Shown here: positions 48,757 through 48,873 of the stretch, piece after piece | Position numbering within the stretch: the stretch's first letter is position 1 | Layout: each line of letters starts with the position of its first letter | Assembly (NCBI GenBank): GCA_017436525.1 | Contig: JAFSCX010000031.1 | Span: 1 to 48,873 of the forward strand | Direction of reading: 5' to 3' | Source of the DNA: Clostridia bacterium | GTDB taxonomy: Bacteria; Bacillota; Clostridia; Oscillospirales; QAKW01 | Length of the DNA: 48,873 nucleotides | Position numbers and translations under genes: made by a program | The notes under the pieces: model-generated | Told to the model about the DNA's origin: nothing | Databases searched by the model: none | Seen by the model: only the letters and a program-made list of their open reading frames with translations

Positions 48757-48873
48757 GCCTTTTGCTACCTCCAAATCGAGCCACTCGGCGTGCGTCAAAT
48801 GGGATGGAATCCGCTCCATTCTGGCAAAAGCAGAAAATCCGCTCTTTCCATCCCATTCTCCTTTTCCCCACTA
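48757..48873 (-). repeat. Dispersed repeat, copy B (partner at 6524-6629), cut by the window end
   Basis: Read on the minus strand: GTGGGGAAAAGGAG, then stem AATGGGATGG (48848-48857), internal loop, inner hairpin, AATGGAGCGG, stem CCATCCCATT (48798-48807), then TTTGACGCACG. Order and spacing match copy A, while the stem differs in sequence but stays paired. The part equivalent to P2 and the 5' closing arm of copy A would lie beyond 48873. Confidence 0.6.

Noticed and set aside
48604..48819. 71-codon minus-strand frame at the right end
   Set aside because: It lies inside the dispersed repeat and the ftsQ terminator; copy A does not keep the frame open, so structure rather than protein is conserved.

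Overview
The window reads as chromosome of a spore-forming, anaerobic member of class Clostridia (Firmicutes). Germination protease and SpoIIP show sporulation. An oxygen-sensitive class III ribonucleotide reductase shows anaerobic growth. MurE carries the DNPR motif of meso-diaminopimelate enzymes, and S-layer homology (SLH) proteins point to a surface layer. Most promoters are sigma-A type with 17-bp spacers and most genes have strong Shine-Dalgarno sites. The exact order or family cannot be fixed from the sequence alone.

Layout. 1-433: no gene, two nested inverted repeats and a minus-strand terminator. 434-3469 (minus): a solute-binding lipoprotein, a small DUF2508/YaaL-like protein and PduL phosphotransacylase. 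3629-6348 (plus): metG-tatD. 6349-6863: gene-free, packed with inverted repeats, including a possible branched RNA whose 3' half recurs at the right end of the window. 6864-12763 (plus): gpr-spoIIP, a cysteine desulfurase with thiI (4-thiouridine tRNA modification), and an unknown membrane protein. Then tRNA-Gly and a solitary sugar-nucleotide 4,6-dehydratase. 15210-18390 (minus): glmS-glmM operon for UDP-GlcNAc precursor, with a leader that looks like an attenuator rather than the glmS ribozyme. 18807-26290 (plus): three large exported proteins (two SLH proteins and a solute-binding lipoprotein). 26291-27063: gene-free, with a MITE-like inverted repeat, then paired NrdR boxes and the promoter of nrdG-GDSL esterase-nrdD-trxB. 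31821-36079: YigZ, then a response regulator-histidine kinase-HtrA operon resembling WalRK-HtrA. 36178-37218: PTS IIC-like membrane protein. 37433-48623: division and cell-wall (dcw) cluster mraZ-rsmH-ftsL-pbpB-murE-murF-mraY-ftsW-murG-ftsQ.

The contents centre on the cell envelope: precursor synthesis (glmS, glmM, mur genes, mraY, murG), septal synthesis (pbpB, ftsW, ftsL, ftsQ), a stress-type two-component system with HtrA, and surface proteins. A perfect WalR-type direct repeat upstream of the second SLH gene suggests the two-component system may control surface proteins. The most distinctive observations are: an NrdD carrying a C-terminal glutaredoxin-like CPNC domain that overlaps trxB and lies under an NrdR operator; the glmS leader with two hairpin/T-run modules; a two-copy structured repeat whose stems differ by paired changes; and a second pair of nested-hairpin repeats. 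No CRISPR array, transposase, phage gene or rRNA was seen.
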